Origin: Fusarium oxysporum f. sp. lycopersici 4287
Taxonomy: Eukaryota; Ascomycota; Sordariomycetes; Hypocreales; Nectriaceae
Reading direction: 5' to 3'
Assembly: GCF_000149955.1 (NCBI RefSeq)
Contig: NC_030995.1
Span: 1,798,001-1,862,000, forward strand
DNA: 64,000 nucleotides
In this document: positions 43,731-55,210 of the stretch, piece after piece
Layout: the number at the start of each line of letters is the position of its first letter
Position numbering within the stretch: the first letter of the stretch is position 1
Made by a program: the position numbers and the translations under genes
The notes under the pieces: model-generated
Databases searched by the model: none
Told to the model about the DNA's origin: nothing
Seen by the model: only the letters and a program-made list of their open reading frames with translations

Positions 43731-45920
43731 ATCGTCACTCTACATTGGTCTTCTATAGAGCGGCTGAAGACACGCGGGCGAGAGAAGGGTTCAGTCGGAA
43801 AGCGGTGCAAAGCGGGCGTGAATGTTGTTAATCACCTGTAGCTGATCATAAGGTCGGCTTCTAGGGCCTATCTCGTCTCGGCTGTAGGTTACAAAGTCTG
43901 TAGTTGCTGACTTCATGTTAGCCTCTAAGCTGTAACTTGTGGGTTGCATGTTCGAGGGGGCAGCTCGTCGTTCTCACTGCGACAGACCATGCTGGCAGAC
44001 CTCTTGGGTCATAGGGACAAACTCTCTGACCTCGAAAGAAATAGTTGCTGGTATTTACGTAAAGACACAACTGATCCGTGCGGTTCCCGATTCTGGTATT
44101 CCTGATGGACTTCGGACGGGAAGGCGACCTATCGTGATGGAGGCTCAAAGGTCGGGTATCTTGCCCTTCCAGTCCCAGAACTTCTTTTTGATCTGTACAT
44201 TAGTTGCAAACGAAAACTTTGATGAGGGAGGCCAGAATGGTAGAGATCCCAGTCTCTGACTAATGGCTACTCGCCTCTTTTGGCTTCGTCCGTTTTGGTT
44301 GAGATGGCTCATGTAGTGGGATTCTCGAAAGCGTGCTTGCTACTCAAGCATCTTCAGAGTGCAACAGTCTCCTGCAGGACTTCGTATTACTCTTCTCTTT
44401 ATTGTGATTGTTGTTGGGTTTGGACGACAGCCAGGGTCATCATTTACAAGTCATGGACCATCCAGATCGGCCCGAGGCGACCTGGGCTTCTTGGTGCTTG
44501 TGGATCGGAATATTCTCAAGGACGTGGACGTCAGGGGGCTGTTCGTTTCTATGCAAGTCAGCAGAGGATCTGTGAACTCATAGGTTTGCACAGCTCGTAT
44601 GGAGACGAGGCCGACAGCAGATAGAATGGCTCAATAAACCCTTCCTATTGATATACATGCTTAGAGGGATCTGTGTCGTGGCATCAAGTGGCTCACAACA
44701 GTCAGCACGCGTAAGTTTTGTTTGCTGAGTGATGTTGTGGCCTGACTGTGCCAAAACTTTATGACCAGGAAGATAAGTCAAAGGAAGCAAGTGTCACTTG
44801 CTAGCGTGAGATCGTCGGGCTTGAGGGGGTCGGATACCCAGACAGTTCAGATTACCAAGGGAACGCTGTGATCATCATTGCTCCATGTTTTCTTGACTGA
44901 AAGATAATTCTTGGTGTTGCAAGTGTAGAAAGAAGGGGTTTTGACGATACATGCATTAAGGAATGTGCGGGCTGTCAACATTTGATCCCGATTGCAAGCG
45001 TCCCGAATTTCGGAATTTACAGGTCACTAATTACTCGATCGATTGATTGATTGGACACCCTTTGTGTCACAATTAACTGATGCGTTCAGTTCTTCCAAAT
45101 TGATAAGGCTCAATGGTCAAGTTTTGCTGGATGAGTGCTTCATGAATATAGGGCTTACGAGCTCCCCCACCTACCACAACTCACTACAACAGGTTCAACC
45201 TGTTATCTTCCGTAGTATTCTTGTCTTGTGTTCAAGGTTGTCCCATTTTCGTTGCCTTGGTCTCCGATTTTGGAGGTATAGGTTATTATTTTCAGACACG
45301 GATGAACAAGACAGCAACCAATAGAAAAGCGCAATGCGGGCACTAACAATAATGACAAGCGTAATTGAGCCCATTTCAATTAAAGTTGAGATACAAAATA
45401 AGATAAGCCGTCTATTTGGTATCTAACTAAGTAGAAAAGTAGTTAATATTTTTCTTTGAGGCTTAAACCCTGAGTGGACACGTCTAAACTAGCATTAAGA
45501 TATCTTAGAACATAGTGAACGCTCTCCGCAAACAGGAGACATTGTCCTGTCCTCGCCGTTTAATCACATGACTCGATAAGAAACGGTGAAGCGGAACATA
45601 TCAAATCACTACATACACGCCACCTCCAGCACATTCGTCCTGCTGAGAGAAAGCACTGCTTACATACATCTAATGTATCTGCATCAGCACTCCAGCATCC
45701 ATAATTGATGTACTGGTGGGTCGCGTCCAGCTCCAGCGGGTGCTTTGGGTCCTAGGGGTCTTTAGGAATACCCTGGCAGACCCCAGGTGATCTCTCAAGA
45801 GCAAATAACGTCTGTGGGGCTAAGAGACACGATTCAACCATAGTGACTCTGTATTCTTGATCTTCTGATCGGATCCGTGTAACTCTGGGCTGCCACGGGA
45901 TTAGATGAGGCAAACCTCGC

Positions 45921-45988
45921 CAGGGAGCGCAATACTGAGTAGGTACAATTCCAGCTCTTGCGCTCCCAAGCTAGTATTGCGTTCCCTG
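45921..45988. repeat. Overlapping inverted repeats (alternative hairpins)
   Basis: Arm CAGGGAGCGCAATACT (45921-45936) pairs with 45973-45988 over 16 bp with one mismatch. Part of the same arm, GGGAGCGCAA (45923-45932), pairs perfectly with TTGCGCTCCC (45958-45967). The two stems exclude each other. Confidence 0.7.
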
Positions 45989-46678
45989 ACACAATGCATA
46001 AGGGGCAAAGAGCGCTATACTAAATTCGCTATCTCTGTCCCAGCTAATTCGGATTGAAGGATGACAGCGTGTCGACCGCACCGCTCCGCTGTACTCGTTG
46101 GGTGGTATCAGAAAAGTGAGGCGAGCAGTGCGATGAAGGGTAAAGAGTATTACTGAATTAACACTTTTTATCCCAGCTGATACGGACTAGCGAATGACAG
46201 CATGCGTCCGCCATACGTTGTTCGCCAACCTGCACCAATCTGACCATCCGCAGCCTACTCTCTTTGGACATGCACTCTCATTAAGCACAAGTTGCAATTG
46301 TAGACTATTGTTCGGCGATCGGATTAATTCATGTTAAAACAAAGCAAGATTAAAACTAAACAAAGCAAGATTAAAATTAATTACACTGAAACATATGGTT
46401 AGGCCTTGTTCCCGACAGGAGACTTGTGATCTGTATGCATAGACTGTCTTTCCAAAAGGATCGCACATCTTCGACTGCCTTTTGCATCGAAACAATTGAA
46501 TGGGTGCACAAAGGTCGGGACGGGCTTGAGGTAGTTTTTTCCAGAGTTCTGTTCTCAATTTGTCAAACGTCTCGACAATACGAGCTTCAGCAGCAGTAGA
46601 GCGCCAGGTTTCAGTTCTACCTCAAGGGAACATTTACAGATGGTACCATATAGCACATGTTTTTAGTTGCAATACAGA

Positions 46679-47515
46679 CTAATTAATTAACATTCCGTAC
46701 TCAGCTGTCTTCTTGGCTAACCTTCTGCTCCGGCGAGCCTCATGTCGAGGAGAAAGAGCAGGCTTTTTGCACCTTACATCAGAAACATTCGATCGTAGTA
46801 GCCGACTTGTAGCTGGCGGAGACATCTGCTTAGCCCCGGGCTTAAGCTGTTCAACACGGCGATTATCTTGCCTCAGCCTCTCAGGTTCTATTGTCTGACA
46901 TGGACTCGCAATATAAGAAGTAGGTACTGTCCCTCGCTCTGAAGTCTGACCGTGCATACCTTGCTCAGCTGGTAGCTTCTCGCCCGGTTTGGCTCTGGAC
47001 TTGAGCCGTTGAACGCGTTGACTATGTAGCCCTCTAATCTCATCTCGCTGTGCAGTCTGGCTTTGGAGTCTCTGAGGGCGCTCAGGATTCGCATCTGGAC
47101 CATCATTGTGGGCAACTTGCTCAGCTGGTGTGGTAATCCAATTATATATCCGATCTGTGACGAGGCCAGCCATCCTGGACTTGGGAGACTTATTTTTTCC
47201 TTTCTTCAATTCGATCCGGCGCAATTCCTCTGTGAGGTATTGATCCTTATCTTTCCAGAATTCAATTTCGTCAGGTGTTGAGGTTCTATCCCTCATGACC
47301 GGGTTGTGATAACCACGGAATAAAAGCTCGTCTTTCTGGAGAACCGCTCGCCCCTCATATCCTTGATTATAGAGCGAGAATATGACGGAAATGACTGTCG
47401 ATTTGCACCGCTGTAATCGATAGGTAGGATCTCTGAACACAGGGTCGCTATCAGTATCGCTATTCCAGGTTTTTGTAGATGCTGTGACGCCGGAATAAGA
47501 TGAATGGGTTTCCAT
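46679..47515 (-). CDS. Basic, repeat-poor protein of unknown function, 278 aa
   Basis: One open frame from ATG at 47515. The N-terminal third looks folded (YRLQRCKSTVISVIFSLYNQG, DELLFRGYHNPVM). The rest is Lys/Arg/Gln-rich and probably disordered (RRSRRLAKKTAEYG at the end), which would suit a nuclear or nucleic-acid-associated protein. No domain recognised. It sits next to the decayed kinase gene in the accessory-like block, is oriented away from it, and carries no stop. Confidence 0.5.
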   Translation of the reverse strand: METHSSYSGVTASTKTWNSDTDSDPVFRDPTYRLQRCKSTVISVIFSLYNQGYEGRAVLQKDELLFRGYHNPVMRDRTSTPDEIEFWKDKDQYLTEELRRIELKKGKNKSPKSRMAGLVTDRIYNWITTPAEQVAHNDGPDANPERPQRLQSQTAQRDEIRGLHSQRVQRLKSRAKPGEKLPAEQGMHGQTSERGTVPTSYIASPCQTIEPERLRQDNRRVEQLKPGAKQMSPPATSRLLRSNVSDVRCKKPALSPRHEARRSRRLAKKTAEYGMLIN

Positions 47516-47826
47516 TGCGTTCTGGATTTTGGATGTCGGTCAAGATTAATCGCAAAGGCTGTCGCTTATGGTTGTTGTTGCGGTGAAGTGTTTGTAGCTA
47601 AGCTGAGAGAATGTGATGGTAGAGATTACTCACTGCTTTAGGCTGCAACGAATCGGATGCTCCGCATCGGTCACCCGAAGGTCACTTGACTGATCTGGGG
47701 ATAGACCCTTAATCGACCTAGTTCTCTTAACACGCGACTGACACTTTTTCTTGATTGGCTCAGAGCGAGTCGCGACCTGCCGCTTTACACTCGCGCTGTA
47801 CACCCACGGCCAGTCGCGGCCGTTCC

Positions 47827-47855
47827 CATCCATCCATCCATCCATCCATCCATCT
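47827..47855. repeat. CCAT microsatellite
   Basis: About six to seven uninterrupted CCAT units. Confidence 0.85.
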
Positions 47856-48104
47856 AAGTTGTTGGTTGTTGGTACAGTTGTAAGATGCATTCCCTTATAT
47901 GAGCGCGCTCAGATTTCACCCAAAGTCGGGTGAGTGTTAATATTTTCGGTATAAAGAATACGCAATTCCCCTCCTGGCACTACTAGCATAGACAGACAGT
48001 ACACTCAATTCTTCTTTCATTGTAACATTTTGCAGACTATATTTACACTGTCTGCTCCTCAAGAGGTCCTTACCCTGACGCATAACAGAGACTACCTCTC
48101 TACT

Positions 48105-49907
48105 ATGGAGCATAACTTTGTTCAGGAAGAGGTCAATGGCGGTCTAAATGAGTATGGTGACAGTAGTACACCCACTCCTGCATCGTTTCAGATATCGCTA
48201 ATTTCTCGCTTTACTACAGCGGATCGTCCTAAGAATCTTAATGTGGGTTTTATATTTAAAAGCGATATTGATAAATGTAACATTTAGCTTGCTGCAAGCC
48301 GAAGTATAGGAGTCAGTGGCAAACAGTTTGCTATCACATTTAACCCAGCTTCTACCGCAGTTATTATAAGAAATCTTTCTAGAAGAGGGATGAAGCTTAA
48401 GCAGTAAGGTAACCTACCTATAAGACTCTATATACAGGTAGTTCTTTTTGCCAAATATACCACCACGATATATCTATCCGGCATAGAGATATATATATCT
48501 AAACCTTAGGAAGATGGTAAGCATACCATTAAGTATAGTGATTTTCTTATTAAATTTACAGCAGCAGAGCTTGATATTCAGGCACTACGCCTACAATCAA
48601 CTGCCGGAACGCAATTAACAGTAAGCTTAATCCTGAACCTGTATACTTGAACTAACCTACAGCTAGGATTTAGATCGTCTGGACTCATTTACCAAGGATT
48701 TTATGAACAAACTGGCGATATTATCGCCACCAAGCTTTACGGGAAGCATACCACATAAGCAAAGACAGAAGGCAATATTCTCAAAAAGCTTCAGCATGTA
48801 AGTCTAATCGGATCTTAGAAATTGATATATAACAACTGACTTCATAATCTCCATATAGGACAACATAGTTCGACTCATTCATCTAGTGACTGATAGCAAA
48901 GATGGACCCCAACTTATCATGGAAGATGCTCCTCTGGGCGACCTTGATTAACAAGCTCAAGCAGAAAGGTTCTGTGACTAAGAAGGGAGAGCTATTATTT
49001 GTCAGATACTATTGGGCTTGATTATGCTCATAAGGAGAACGTCATTCATCGGGATGTTAAACCTGCTAACATCCTTTTCATTGAGCGCAAGCTATTATAT
49101 GTGCATATCAAACTTGCCGATTTCACTTTATTCATAATAAAGAAGCATCTGAGCTCTTACTGCGGCAGTAAGAAGTACCGGGCACCTGATATATCGAAAC
49201 CACCTTATACTGCTAAGATCGATATCTGGTCTGTTGGAGTTATTAGGATAGAACTCTAGGTAGGTTTGCCTGATGGCGATCCTTCGAATTGGCCCAGTCT
49301 TATCGAATTTGTGCTCGGCAACGATGCCATATCTCTTACAGACCGGTCTTTCTTCCGTTGGGTCTTAAAACCCAACCCTGATCAGCGCCCAGCAGCCTCA
49401 GCATGTCTTGATCACGAATTTATGCATAAAAGCACGAAATACATTCCCTTACCTTTACAAGGACAGATGCGGGACACAGCTTCGACAATTTCAGCACAGT
49501 CTCAGCTCACTATCGCTCATACCGAGTCAATGCCGTCCATGCCTCCTGACGCTATCCAAGGCTGGGTGAATAATACAGCTACGGCCGAAACGGACAACTC
49601 GCTACCTTCTCCGTGTCCGGGCAACATACCTGAACGGACGAGCGGTAATACCGACGATTATAACAACTGGGCCCCGGTTAATGCGCGTACTGCATTTTGG
49701 CGAACTCGGGTCAATCCTCAATCCATGATGATTAATTCTAAGGTTTCGACCAAGCGAGAAAAAAAAAGCCCCAGAGTGATTGGTTTCAAGTTCTTCTCAT
49801 GGACAAATACTTGGATCGCATACCAGAGGGAAATACATACCATTAATATGACTCAAGTGCTCAAGTCAATAAACATCGCTTTCAGTAAATTAAAGTTGGT
49901 CTCATAG
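48105..49907 (+). pseudogene. Decayed FHA-domain plus Ser/Thr protein kinase gene
   Basis: The N-terminal part is FHA-like (VGFIFKSDIDKCNI, then ASRSIGVSGKQFAITFN, VIIRNLSRRGMKL). After introns with intact borders (GTAAGC...ACAG twice) comes a kinase with NVIHRDVKPANILF, an ADFT where DFG is expected, YCGSKKYRAPDI and IDIWSVGVI, then a divergent C-terminal tail to 49907. Lesions: TAG at 48285, TAA at 48949 and 48979, a lost base near 49020 (frame change inside the line leading to LDYAHKEN), and TAG at 49257. Each stop can come from CAG or CAA by C-to-T. FHA-kinases of this kind bind phosphothreonine and signal; this copy cannot make a full product. Confidence 0.75.
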
Positions 49908-50269
49908 AGGGAAATACTTGGCCATAGAGAAGTCATCATGCAACACAAACATTCAGTTTTTGGGATATATATCCCATTTGATAATGCGGTTCTCGTTTAC
50001 AACATGTATTATACGGGGGGAATCTTTCTGCAAGCATTTTGCACTCTTGATGATTAGAAAATACTATTCTGGTCTCTTTGTGTTTTTGCCGGCTATAGGC
50101 CATCCTTTCCGGATTGCTCAACAGTCCTACAACCGGTTCTAGTTCCAACCGCTTAAAAGAGTTGGTCAGTAGTGACTTGTTTCGGTTTCACAACTTCACA
50201 CCGGCCCAGAAGAAACCCTCCTATTTTCTCTTTATTCCAGCCTAGCTTCATAAGAAGTGGTAAAATCAG

Positions 50270-50839
50270 CTAGAGTAAATCGGTGGTCCATTCACCTCCA
50301 GCGAGTACGCCATCCACACGCGGCTCGCTCACGATGCTCGCGCCATGCCTGCTTGTGGTCACAAAGATCACGTCGCTACTCATCTGCATGATATACTGCG
50401 CAGAATGTTTTGGCCAGTGACCGTCACTATATGCTTCCAGAATGATCGCCTTCACTCCCCTCTCAATATGGCATTTAATCCTATCGGGGCTGCAGCCAGG
50501 ATAGACTACAATGGGCTCGACTTCAGGCAATGAATCTTCTGCTGACAAGCCACTAACATCGACAAACTAAGTGGCTTTGAGCTTAAGAGCATCCACTGGT
50601 ACTATAAATCTTAGCTCGAAGTTTTTAATCTCCGCAAGAAGTATACCTTGCCCTGGTATAAAGTAGTCATGTTTTTTCAGGGTCCCGAAAGGACACATGA
50701 TCCTATCATTCAAGATAAGAACCCCAGTCCACCTTGGCTCAATAGCTAACTTGACGCCAGTGAGGATATAGCCAGGTCCCTTAGCACCAATTGCGCTATA
50801 GGGTTTAAAAGACCCAAGAGCAGCACAGTAACCAATCAA
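50270..50839 (-). pseudogene. L-asparaginase fragment with an in-frame stop
   Basis: Two minus-strand segments share one frame, separated only by TAG at 50567-50569. The first has IGAKGPGYILTGVKLAI and GVLILNDRIMCPFGTLKKH, matching the asparaginase region around the D-G-P-x-N-L and VLNDRI motifs. The second has VVYPGCSPDRIKCHIERGVKAIILEAYSDG and VTTSRHGASIV, matching the C-terminal domain. The N-terminal part with the T-G-G-T-I nucleophile loop is missing. The stop fits CAG-to-TAG change. A relic, not a working enzyme. Confidence 0.7.
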
Positions 50840-51696
50840 GCGACAGTAATTTCAACCACCAAGCTTCCTCAATGCATTTTCTAGTGATTACATGAGATCC
50901 AAAGTTAAGCATTCCAATATCGCTGATTGACGTGTTTTCGGTCTTGAACCTCGCTCTATGCTGTCCCATTCTTGTTCATCGTGGCCATTGTGTACCTTCC
51001 CCTTCAGCTACTGCTACGTCGAACTTAATAGTTTTGGAAGGAAGCGTTCGCCGAACAGGAACACGATCGCTGCCTCAGCAATCATGGCGTTCAGGACAAC
51101 TGTTCCTGCCCGAATGTAATGCGAAACTGGGTCACGTCATCTCAACAGTCATCGTAGAAGTCGATGGAATTGAGCAGATACAGTAATGACGTTTCTCAAA
51201 TCGCGTCTTGCCGGAGCACATCATGTGAATAGCCTTGTGATCGCTCCGAGACTCTGGGTTCCTTTGCTGGGCTACTTTCGGTTACTGTACTTCACTTGAT
51301 AGGTCATGATACATTGCTTTAGTATTGTAATTTATTCGCTAGGTCATGATACACCGCTGCCTCGTCGGGCATGGCGATTGACCCGTGACGCGCAAACTGA
51401 CAACGAGACGCTGAGGAATCTGTGATTTGGGTAGGTACTTGCCATCTGGGCAGGTACCCCGCGCGTTGGTATTGACGATTCGCGCGTTGGTATTAATGAT
51501 TCGCGCGTTGGTATTGATGATGAACGATTAGGAAGTTGACAGTTGCGAGCGCCCCATGATGTCCTTCCTAAGCAGCCATGTGCGCGATGCTCCTGCTGTC
51601 TTTGCTCTCAGTCTCCTGAATCGACGGATACTTAATATCCCCAAGTCCCCCGCCCTCCCGTTCTTCTTTTTCTTCTCTTCATCGACCATCAACCCA
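50840..51696. other. Intergenic with short repeats
   Basis: No gene seen. Contains AGGTCATGATACA twice (near 51301 and 51341) and the 21-bp tandem repeat. Confidence 0.5.
51460..51522. repeat. Three tandem 21-bp repeats
   Basis: Copies at 51460-51480, 51481-51501 and 51502-51522 read CGCGCGTTGGTATTGACGATT with one or two changes. They lie about 170 bp before the small basic protein gene. Confidence 0.9.
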
Positions 51697-51983
51697 ATGT
51701 TGTGAGCAACTCTGCCCTTGCATTTCGCCAGATCTTCCTCTACCTCTTTTCACCATATCAGCGGCTAACATGCTTTATTAATAGGTCCCCTCGAAACCGC
51801 CGCCGCTCCCTCCGCCTCGCCCTCCTCAACGCCTACCAAGCCCAAGCCCAAGCCTACCTCGTCTGCGAGTCTGCCGCCCGTGGCCAAGCCACTTTGGAAC
51901 AGTGGCAGCGGGCCCTCGCCCGTTGGCAGGAGGCCCAGGCCTGGATTGTGTGGCTCTGCCGGCAGCAACTGGCCGGCCTTTGA
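51697..51983 (+). CDS. Small basic Gln/Ala/Trp-rich protein, 67 aa
   Basis: Two exons: 51697-51701 (ATG TT) and 51785-51983. The 83-nt intron has GTGAGC, GGCTAAC and TAG and joins the frame exactly. The product starts with an Arg-rich patch (SPRNRRRSLRLALLN) and then forms an amphipathic helix rich in Ala, Gln and Trp (QWQRALARWQEAQAWIVWL). A GTAAGT soon after the stop suggests a 3' UTR intron. No family recognised. The codon use is very GC-rich in this exon compared with its AT-rich surroundings. Confidence 0.5.
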
Positions 51984-52459
51984 GCTGGTAAGTCAAAATG
52001 TTTTCTTTTTGTCAATATTTCCTTTTCCCACATCACTGCCCTGCCAGCGAAGCTCTCTTAAGTAAGTTGAGTGGAGGCGCCAAGCGGCCCAGGACGACGA
52101 TCGAGCACCTTTTCGTGGTGTCCTGGATAAGTAAGCCGAGATGGCTGAAACCAAGACTCGATCATTGCACAAGTTGTTTTGAATGTTGATGATGGTGATT
52201 GATATGCGTATGACGAATATGCCTTTGCTCGTAGCAACATCGTGAGTCATCATTTAGACCTTCGTTAGTTTTGAATAAGCTTTTCTCAATAAATTTATAC
52301 TTTCTTTAAAACATCATGACTCCTCTGCTTTCGGTGACCTTGTCGTTCTATAAAAGGGAAGCTTGTTCTCTGCTATGTTCTGTGAAACTCATCTCCCACA
52401 CCTCCACCCAAAACGCTTGTCCAAAACTTGGACATCCAAATTTACCAACCGAACTAGAG

Positions 52460-53985
52460 ATGGCCAGTAACAAAGGTTTCTGGGGTCACCTACCTCCCGA
52501 GATTCAAGTGGAAATCATTCGTGTCTTGCCAAGTATCGGCGGGAAGTGCGGTCAGCTTGTAACCGTTTGCCGAGCCTGGCAAACGATCCTCGAACCGCTT
52601 AACTTTGCAGAGATCAGCCTGACAGTACCGCGCCTTGTAGACCCTAAATCCCGAGACATTTTATTCGGAAAGAGAAACCTCATCCGCTATATTTGGTTTC
52701 GTGTAGAGCTGAAGGAGTATGATTGCATTCGATGCTGCAATGAAGACCCCGACTTGTGGGGCTTGGATGATATCGATAACCAGTTTATTGTAGATGCGTT
52801 TGAAGGCCTGTTTACGATGCTGAGCGTATGGGAGCCTCGTGGTAATTTGGTCCTCGATATCAGTGTCTATTCGCCCAGTGACGATAAACACTGGTTCAAG
52901 TACCTAACTTTCCACTCAGACACCGATCGAGCCGAGTGCCCGCCCGAATACGAACGAAACGACCCGGCTCATGGATGGATTGACGGACGCCAGACCATGG
53001 CCCCTACCTGGATCGCTACCGAGCGCGTATTTGATGAGATCATGGGCGAGGGACCTTTCGACGACGAACCACCCGAGATGGAATGGTGGAGGAGTCTCCC
53101 CTTGGTACCTGTCGTCGGTGGCGTGCTCTTTCGCCAACAAACTCGTAGACGATGGAAGCCAGTGACACTCGCGAGCATGTTGACACGTTTCCCGAACATC
53201 AAGGAACTTTGTTACGAACCTTGGAGAGAATTGGGCATGATTGAGATCCAAACCGACGGCTGTACGCACTTGGGAACTTAATTCAGTTCATGTAGCTGCT
53301 GGCTGACCTCACAGGGACTCAAAATCTAATCGAATCCTTTTCCTCGACACAATTGTGCAAGCTGACCATATTCGAGAACTTCAACGAGTCTTACCGAGAT
53401 AGATGGCACAGGATGATAGGCTTCCCATGTCCCGCTATCAGAGTTCCGAATCCCGCCGTAAGCCAAAAGCTTGCCCGCGCTAGCTTGCATCTTAAAACAC
53501 TATCCGCCTCTTTCATGGTCGACGCCGGTTACTTCTTCGCAGCGCGTCAACGCTCTTGGACGTGGGACATGCTGACGTCACTTGCGCTGACATCAAGTAC
53601 CCTCACTAACGACGCGAACCCCGTGGATATAAACAACATGCTCCAAAGCGCCGCAGCCGCTGCCCTCAAGATGCCAAGTCTGGACACAATAGAGATATGG
53701 AACGGTAGACGAGGTTTGGCAATGGTCTTTCGGTACGAGAGGGCTCGAGATTGGCAACCGGCGATCATCACCATACGAGGGACGTGGGAGTTTGAACTGG
53801 CGCCTGCGGTTAGGCGAGCTTGGGATGCGGTCGCTCACGAGGAGGTCGTCGTGCAAAGGTCGTTGATCGATTTGGATAAAATACGAAGCCACGGGGATGC
53901 GATCCGCGAGTTGGGATTGTCTGCCGAGGTTGTTCGACCTGTCTCGCTACAACAAATCCTGATCGAAAATCGGTTTCAGGCATGA
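52460..53985 (+). CDS. F-box protein
   Basis: Two exons (52460-53261 and 53315-53985), 490 aa. The 53-nt intron has GTACGC, GGCTGAC and CAG and keeps frame. The F-box lies at the N-terminus (GFWGHLPPEIQVEIIRVLP, then QLVTVCRAWQTILEPLNFAEISL). The remainder resembles the variable, leucine-rich fungal F-box family (KLTIFENFNESY). Such proteins bring substrates to SCF ubiquitin ligases. The gene seems intact, unlike the F-box-like relic at 57-58 kb. Confidence 0.85.
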
Positions 53986-54616
53986 GACTATACGACAGCT
54001 TTCCTCGCGTGGTTGTGGGGAGCCTTCTAGTCTGCCGGTCGGAGATTTGCTAGGTAATCGCGGATGCTGCTCTGGTGGTCGATTCAACGGCGCTTTCGCT
54101 CATAGATGCGTATCAGGGCTTGAGAGTGGGTATTGGGGAACGTGTGGGCGCTCGGGTGAGGGTATTCAGTGAGGTCGTAGAGGATCGGTGGAGTGCGCTC
54201 GGTAAGCTCAGTCGAGGAGGATCGACATTCATGCATTGGAAGTTTGCAGGACAAAGTCCCCTGATTCATGATTTGCTCTTCGTTTTGTTTGTCATGAGCT
54301 GCAATAGCTATGAAGGCGGTCAATTGAATACACTACGGACTGTTGTTCCTTGACAAATGGAAGAAAGTGTTGGAGTGCGACCGGTGACGGGCTAAAGAGT
54401 AGACCGATGGTTGTTCTCCTTGGAGACATCACATACAATGGCAATTGACGAATGTTGAAAGAAGCAAATAAGTATTGAGTATGTACTCTATCCAGGTTCT
54501 ATGACCCAACCAAAACGCTATTATAATGAATAACTTGACATCCTCTAAACCCAATGACCTCAACCAAGAGGTTATGCAAAAATATGTGCTAGAAACATTC
54601 CATCATAAGCCAGAAT
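53986..54616. other. Intergenic
   Basis: 3' flanks of the convergent F-box and phiA genes. A short plus-strand frame at 54075-54353 has no support. Confidence 0.5.
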
Positions 54617-55210
54617 TTACTCGTCGGGCTGGACCTGAGAGTACAAGCAGCCAACAGGCTTCTTAACCTTGGCGGCCTTGACAGAGAAGGGAAGGCAGTT
54701 CTTGTTACCGCCAGGGTTGTCGATGCTGTTGTAGACCCAGACAGACCAAGAGGTCTTCTCGAGGTTGTCTCCGTTGGGGCAGGCAACGAAGCTGGAACCG
54801 TCGAAGGTGAGCATGCCGTCCTTGTCGATCTTCCAGCCCTTGCGCTGGCCGTTACGGGGCATGGGCTGAGCGCCAGTGGTGTAGCCGAACTTGCCCTGGC
54901 CCATGCCGGAAAGGTCGACGTAGGCCTGCTGGCCAGGGTTGCCGACGGAGTAGAGCCAGAGCTCGTCGTTGTAGAGGTAGAAGGTGACATCGTTGTGGTG
55001 CTTGCCGTCGTCACAGCTGGCCTCCTGCTTCTTGAGCTTCAGCTCGAAGGACTCCTTGTTGGCCTGGATGTAGTTGAAGTGGATGGGGCTGGCGGAGCGG
55101 AGGGCGAGACCTTGGAAGAAGGTGGACTTGGGAGTGCTGCTGGCCTTGGGGGCAGCAGAGACGACGCCAGCGGCGACGAGGGGAGTGATGAGAAGAGCCT
55201 TGATCTGCAT
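54617..55210 (-). CDS. phiA: Cell wall protein PhiA family
   Basis: 197 aa, no intron. The signal peptide MQIKALLITPLVAAGVVSA is followed by the family pattern: LALRSASPIHFN, SCDDGKHHNDVTFYLYNDELWLYS, SGMGQGKFGYTTGAQP, GWKIDKDGMLTFDGSSFVACPNGD, KKPVGCLYS. PhiA is a secreted cell-wall protein linked in Aspergillus to phialide and conidium formation. Its cysteines probably form disulphides. Strong codon bias toward C/G at third positions and a C/A-rich leader (GTTG/CACC runs just upstream) suggest high expression. Confidence 0.93.
   Translation of the reverse strand: MQIKALLITPLVAAGVVSAAPKASSTPKSTFFQGLALRSASPIHFNYIQANKESFELKLKKQEASCDDGKHHNDVTFYLYNDELWLYSVGNPGQQAYVDLSGMGQGKFGYTTGAQPMPRNGQRKGWKIDKDGMLTFDGSSFVACPNGDNLEKTSWSVWVYNSIDNPGGNKNCLPFSVKAAKVKKPVGCLYSQVQPDE

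Larger units (their letters stand above)
42461..46678. other. Accessory-like region, mostly non-coding or decayed
   Basis: No intact gene supported. It contains the coding-like minus-strand remnant at 43330-43730, the hairpins at 45921-45988, and imperfect direct repeats such as TCCCAGCTAATTCGG / TCCCAGCTGATACGG near 46038 and 46171. Confidence 0.45.

Noticed and set aside
44280..44624. 114-aa and 74-aa overlapping plus-strand frames
   Set aside because: Neither resembles a known family and they conflict with each other; a decayed gene cannot be excluded but is not supported.
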